Shown one piece after another: positions 6,876 to 8,531 of a DNA stretch of 8,531 nucleotides. The notes beneath the pieces were generated by a model, which saw only the letters and a program-made list of their open reading frames with translations, was not told the origin of the DNA and made no database searches. Origin of the DNA: Acidimicrobiales bacterium (lineage in GTDB: Bacteria > Actinomycetota > Acidimicrobiia > Acidimicrobiales > JABEUL01); NCBI GenBank assembly GCA_027451605.1, contig DAIDJA010000063.1:1-8531 (forward strand), read 5' to 3'. The stretch's first letter is position 1; each line of letters opens with the position of its first letter. The translations under genes were made by a program, and so were the position numbers.

Positions 6876-7398
6876 TGTTTTGCTTTTGAACAACTTCTGA
6901 CTTCGGATTTTGCCTTTTTATATAACTTATTACTATCAAAACAATTCCTATGGTAATACACGAATCTGCAATGTTAAAAGTAGGCCAATACTTCGTATAT
7001 ATAAAATCTATAACACTGTTATTTAAATGCCTAAACACTCTGTCGCTCAAATTGGAAATTGCCCCACCTATTACCAAACCAAATCCAAGAGCCTGAACAA
7101 TTGACGAAGCGTTAAATGAAAATACAATCAATGCAATCACAACGACAGCGGCGATAACTTCGACGTAAATGGAAGAGCTGCTTAACAGGCTAAATGCAGC
7201 TCCGCTGTTTAAGGTATACCTAAAATAGAAAATCCAAAATAGATGAAAATCCGGTTTTTTGTCAAATACCAAAGATTTTGAAATCTGATCAACAAAAATG
7301 ACGGCTACTGCCGTCAAAAATACCGTAATTACCTTTGAAGGTTTTATCTTTAACTTTTTATTTTGAAATACCGGTCCAATCTTTGTCTCATCGCTCAT
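6865..7398 (-). CDS. lspA: Lipoprotein signal peptidase (signal peptidase II)
   Basis: LspA is the inner-membrane aspartyl protease that cleaves signal peptides from diacylated prolipoproteins. The 177-residue product has the expected length and four helices (about 23-43, 79-96, 100-117 and 145-161). Conserved blocks are VDQISK (36-41), [10 protein letters not shown] (63-72), [11 protein letters not shown] (111-121) and the run from VIDF (129-132) to the catalytic FNIADS motif (141-146). The catalytic dyad is Asp119 and Asp145. An N-terminal tail of about 20 basic, polar residues precedes helix 1. Its ATG overlaps the dksA-like stop (ATGA), and its own end overlaps the rluD-like start, so it is the middle gene of a tightly coupled operon. 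This ileS / dksA-like / lspA / rluD order is typical of Actinobacteria. Confidence 0.96.
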   Translation of the reverse strand: MSDETKIGPVFQNKKLKIKPSKVITVFLTAVAVIFVDQISKSLVFDKKPDFHLFWIFYFRYTLNSGAAFSLLSSSSIYVEVIAAVVVIALIVFSFNASSIVQALGFGLVIGGAISNLSDRVFRHLNNSVIDFIYTKYWPTFNIADSCITIGIVLIVISYIKRQNPKSEVVQKQNNEL

Positions 7399-8183
7399 CT
7401 AAGCGCCAGTCCGCCACTCTTGCAAGGAACACAAAGTCTCGTAAAAGGCATAACCTTTAATCGGGCCTTTGGAATGGGAGCACGGCACATCTCACAGATT
7501 CCATATGTCTTATTCTGTATTCTCTTAAGCGCCTCATCGATCTCATCAACTTCGGCAAATGCCTGGCGCGACAGAAATTGATCCCGCTCGCGATCAACCG
7601 AAAGCGTAGTACCCTCACCCGACTCATCATCAAATTGCGTATCACCGGGTTCTATCTCTTTAACCAGAGCAGCCGCCTCTTCTAAAAGATCGTTTCCTTG
7701 AGCTATTAGCCTTTCTCGTTCGGTTAGCAATAATACTTTTTGTTGTTTAAAAAATTCTAAATCTTCCGGAGTGAGTTTTCTTACGATCGGCTTTACCGGA
7801 GCGACAGTTCGTTGAGTTAATGCACCCCCCGCAAGATTTCTTGCGGGGGGTGCTAACCTGCTAGCTTTAGCCTTGGCCGGAGCTTTTTTGGCAGGTGCCT
7901 TCTTAGCCGGAGCTTTTTTGGCAGGTGCCTTCTTAGCCGGTGCCTTCTTAGCCGGAGCTTTCTTGGCGGGAGCTTTTTTAGCAGGGGCCTTCTTTGCCGG
8001 GGCTTTTTTGGCGGGAGCTTTTTTAGCTGGTGCCTTCTTTGCCGGGGCTTTCTTTGCCGGTGCTTTCTTAGCTGGTGCCTTCTTTGCTACAGCTTTTTTG
8101 GCAGGTGCCTTCTTGGCTGCGGCTTTCTTCGCCGGAGCTTTTTTGGCAGGTGCCTTCTTGGCTGCTTTCTTTACAGTTGGCAT
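7395..8183 (-). CDS. DksA/TraR-like C4 zinc-finger protein with a Lys/Ala/Pro-repeat N-terminal tail
   Basis: The 262-residue protein has three parts. Residues 1-103 are MPTVKKAA followed by 19 five-residue repeats, 17 of them KKAPA, one KKAVA and one KKAAA; this is a disordered, strongly basic tail resembling histone H1 and the C-terminus of mycobacterial HupB. Residues 104-135 are a linker, part of it encoded by a perfect hairpin. Residues 136-262 are the DksA/TraR domain: a coiled-coil pair with an acidic turn ([14 protein letters not shown], 178-191) and a zinc finger Cys230-X2-Cys233-X17-Cys251-X2-Cys254. DksA relatives act in the RNA polymerase secondary channel; the tail may add DNA or RNA binding (inference). 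I chose ATG 8183 because AAGGAGG lies five bases upstream; a TTG at 8198 is discounted. It is the first gene of the operon with lspA and rluD. Confidence 0.9.
   Translation of the reverse strand: MPTVKKAAKKAPAKKAPAKKAAAKKAPAKKAVAKKAPAKKAPAKKAPAKKAPAKKAPAKKAPAKKAPAKKAPAKKAPAKKAPAKKAPAKKAPAKKAPAKKAPAKAKASRLAPPARNLAGGALTQRTVAPVKPIVRKLTPEDLEFFKQQKVLLLTERERLIAQGNDLLEEAAALVKEIEPGDTQFDDESGEGTTLSVDRERDQFLSRQAFAEVDEIDEALKRIQNKTYGICEMCRAPIPKARLKVMPFTRLCVPCKSGGLALR
7822..7853. repeat. Perfect 15-bp GC-rich inverted repeat with 2-bp loop, inside the dksA-like frame
   Basis: The arm GCACCCCCCGCAAGA (7822-7836) is exactly complementary to TCTTGCGGGGGGTGC (7839-7853), with TT between. Outside a two-base bulge (AT, 7820-7821), GTTA (7816-7819) also pairs with TAAC (7854-7857), making 19 pairs in all. 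On the coding strand it encodes roughly residues 111-121 ([11 protein letters not shown]), exactly between the basic tail and the DksA domain. No T-run follows on either strand, so it is not an intrinsic terminator. Its composition stands out from its surroundings, which suggests an inserted palindromic element. Confidence 0.9.
7875..8159 (-). repeat. Tandem repeat of 19 x 15-bp units encoding KKAPA
   Basis: Nineteen in-phase 15-bp units encode the basic tail. Units differ mostly at synonymous third positions (Ala GCA/GCC/GCT/GCG, Lys AAA/AAG). Longer blocks are nevertheless identical: the same 29 bp occurs at 7876-7904, 7906-7934 and 8131-8159, suggesting recent two-unit duplication or gene conversion. 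The unit number is likely to vary between strains and could be mis-assembled. Confidence 0.95.
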
Positions 8184-8188
8184 ATTGG

Positions 8189-8195
8189 CCTCCTT
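8189..8195 (-). promoter_or_regulatory. Strong Shine-Dalgarno of the dksA-like gene
   Basis: The minus strand reads AAGGAGG with five bases to the ATG at 8183. This sets the start codon and indicates high translation. It contrasts with ileS and the kinase gene, which have none. Confidence 0.8.
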
Positions 8196-8202
8196 CAAAA
8201 TA

Positions 8203-8260
8203 AAGTGACTTCATTTAGGCTATCAATTTATTTACTCTTTGTCACTTATTTAACCTAAAT
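8203..8260. promoter_or_regulatory. Paired inverted repeats between ileS and dksA-like gene (possible shared operator)
   Basis: AAGTGAC (8203-8209) is the complement of GTCACTT (8241-8247), and ATTTAGG (8213-8219) is the complement of CCTAAAT (8254-8260). Thus GTCACTT followed by an AT-rich ATTT points towards each gene, with a one-base shift. The halves flank the predicted dksA promoter, as expected for a regulator binding two sites. This is read from sequence only. Confidence 0.35.
8217..8245 (-). promoter_or_regulatory. Predicted promoter of the dksA-lspA-rluD operon
   Basis: On the minus strand GTGACA (8245-8240; five of six matches to TTGACA) is followed after exactly 17 bases by TAGCCT (8222-8217, TANNNT type). 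The transcript would start near 8210, leaving a leader of about 27 bases that contains the Shine-Dalgarno. The -35 lies in one half of a GTCACTT inverted repeat, and the expected start site lies in the other. Confidence 0.45.
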
Positions 8261-8297
8261 TTTTTATCGTAGTTTTTTAATCTAAGCTATATAGTTA

Positions 8298-8531
8298 ATG
8301 AAAAACAATCATCGATACCCAACGATTTCTTCTCAACCAAATTTAAAAGATATCGAAGAGAATATTTTATCGTTCTGGGATCAAGATCAGACATTTAATG
8401 CATCCGTTACTTTGCGTCCTTCCAAATTAAGTGACGGCACGCAGAATGAATATGTATTTTACGACGGCCCTCCTTTTGCAAACGGGCTTACGCATTACGG
8501 ACATATATTAACCGGATATATAAAAGATACG
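8298..8531 (+). CDS. ileS: Isoleucyl-tRNA synthetase, N-terminal part
   Basis: The frame gives 78 residues and runs off the window. After [20 protein letters not shown] and a region resembling other IleS N-termini ([13 protein letters not shown]) comes [27 protein letters not shown], the class I synthetase nucleotide-binding region with the HIGH-type motif HYGH. The YDGPPFANG form is typical of actinobacterial and eukaryote-like IleS. The enzyme charges tRNA-Ile with isoleucine in the cytoplasm. The ATG has no Shine-Dalgarno, and AT-rich -10-like hexamers (TAATCT 8278-8283, TAAGCT 8283-8288) lie just upstream, so the mRNA may be leaderless or nearly so. No T-box leader is present in the 114-bp upstream gap. 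It is divergent from the dksA-like operon. Confidence 0.95.
   Translation, partial: MKNNHRYPTISSQPNLKDIEENILSFWDQDQTFNASVTLRPSKLSDGTQNEYVFYDGPPFANGLTHYGHILTGYIKDT

Noticed and set aside
6873..6893. TTG start of the rluD-like gene at 6893
   Set aside because: There is no clear Shine-Dalgarno; the ATG at 6875 gives an N-terminus that fits the family and still overlaps lspA. TTG is not fully excluded.
7822..7857. Intrinsic terminator ending the dksA-like transcript
   Set aside because: There is no T-run on either strand, it lies in the middle of an intact gene, and the downstream codons encode the conserved DksA domain.
7875..8159. CRISPR-like array
   Set aside because: The 15-bp units are contiguous with no spacers and are in phase with a coding frame.
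8184..8198. TTG start of the dksA-like gene at 8198
   Set aside because: It lies upstream of the strong AAGGAGG that serves the ATG at 8183; the extra residues KEAN would be translated from the ribosome binding site itself.
7873..8208. Plus-strand frame encoding repeated [10 protein letters not shown] across the KKAPA repeat
   Set aside because: It is the mirror of the tandem repeat: the 15-bp unit has no stop in this frame. It lacks a ribosome binding site and lies wholly opposite a gene with a recognised zinc finger and strong start.
8184..8297. T-box or riboswitch leader of ileS
   Set aside because: The gap is only 114 bp, has no T-box consensus or terminator hairpin, and -10-like hexamers lie next to the ATG.

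Overview
The window looks like chromosomal DNA of a low-to-moderate GC bacterium, most likely an actinobacterial lineage with a reduced-GC genome. Freshwater or marine planktonic Actinobacteriota, or relatives, would fit; this placement is inference. The support is: (i) the order ileS / DksA-TraR-like C4 zinc finger / lspA / rluD-like gene, which I know from Actinobacteria; (ii) an IleS N-terminus of the YDGPPFANG...HYGH type used by Actinobacteria; (iii) a PntB with the mycobacterial-style NGxGGG membrane motif, preceded by a separate short pntA-type membrane subunit; (iv) an HtdZ/Rv0130-like MaoC hydratase; (v) a PASTA Ser/Thr kinase; and (vi) a lysine-alanine-proline repeat tail like those on actinobacterial nucleoid proteins. 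No tRNA, rRNA, CRISPR array, transposase or phage gene was seen.

Layout. 1-99 is the 3' end of a transhydrogenase membrane subunit gene, followed at once by pntB (102-1499); together they make the proton-pumping NAD(P) transhydrogenase. A 108-bp gap between converging genes separates this from a leftward pair: a four-PASTA receptor-like Ser/Thr kinase (4658-2670) and, downstream, a membrane-anchored PIN-TRAM protein of the YacL type (2627-1608). The 365-bp AT-rich region 4659-5023 holds a possible 58-codon gene on the minus strand, a long AT palindrome and weak promoter signals. To its right, on the plus strand, lie an unrecognised four-helix membrane protein (5024-5401) and a MaoC-like hydratase (5445-5906). 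They converge on a leftward operon of dksA-like gene, lspA and rluD-like gene (8183 to 5928), joined by overlapping stop and start codons. ileS begins divergently at 8298 and runs off the window.

Themes. The genes cover redox balance (PntAB), cell-wall sensing (PASTA kinase), RNA metabolism (PIN-TRAM, pseudouridine synthase), lipoprotein maturation (LspA), acyl-CoA chemistry (MaoC) and transcription control (DksA-like). The most unusual gene is the DksA-like one. It carries 19 tandem five-residue basic repeats at its N-terminus, followed directly by a perfect 15-bp GC-rich inverted repeat inside the reading frame, which resembles an in-frame palindromic element insertion. Other points of interest are the degenerate metal site of the PIN domain, its co-transcription with an orphan PASTA kinase, the candidate small membrane protein gene in the large intergenic region, and paired GTCACTT half-sites in the divergent ileS/dksA promoter region. 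I see no clear evidence of a wholly new multi-gene system; the hairpin-plus-repeat DksA variant is the best candidate for something undescribed.
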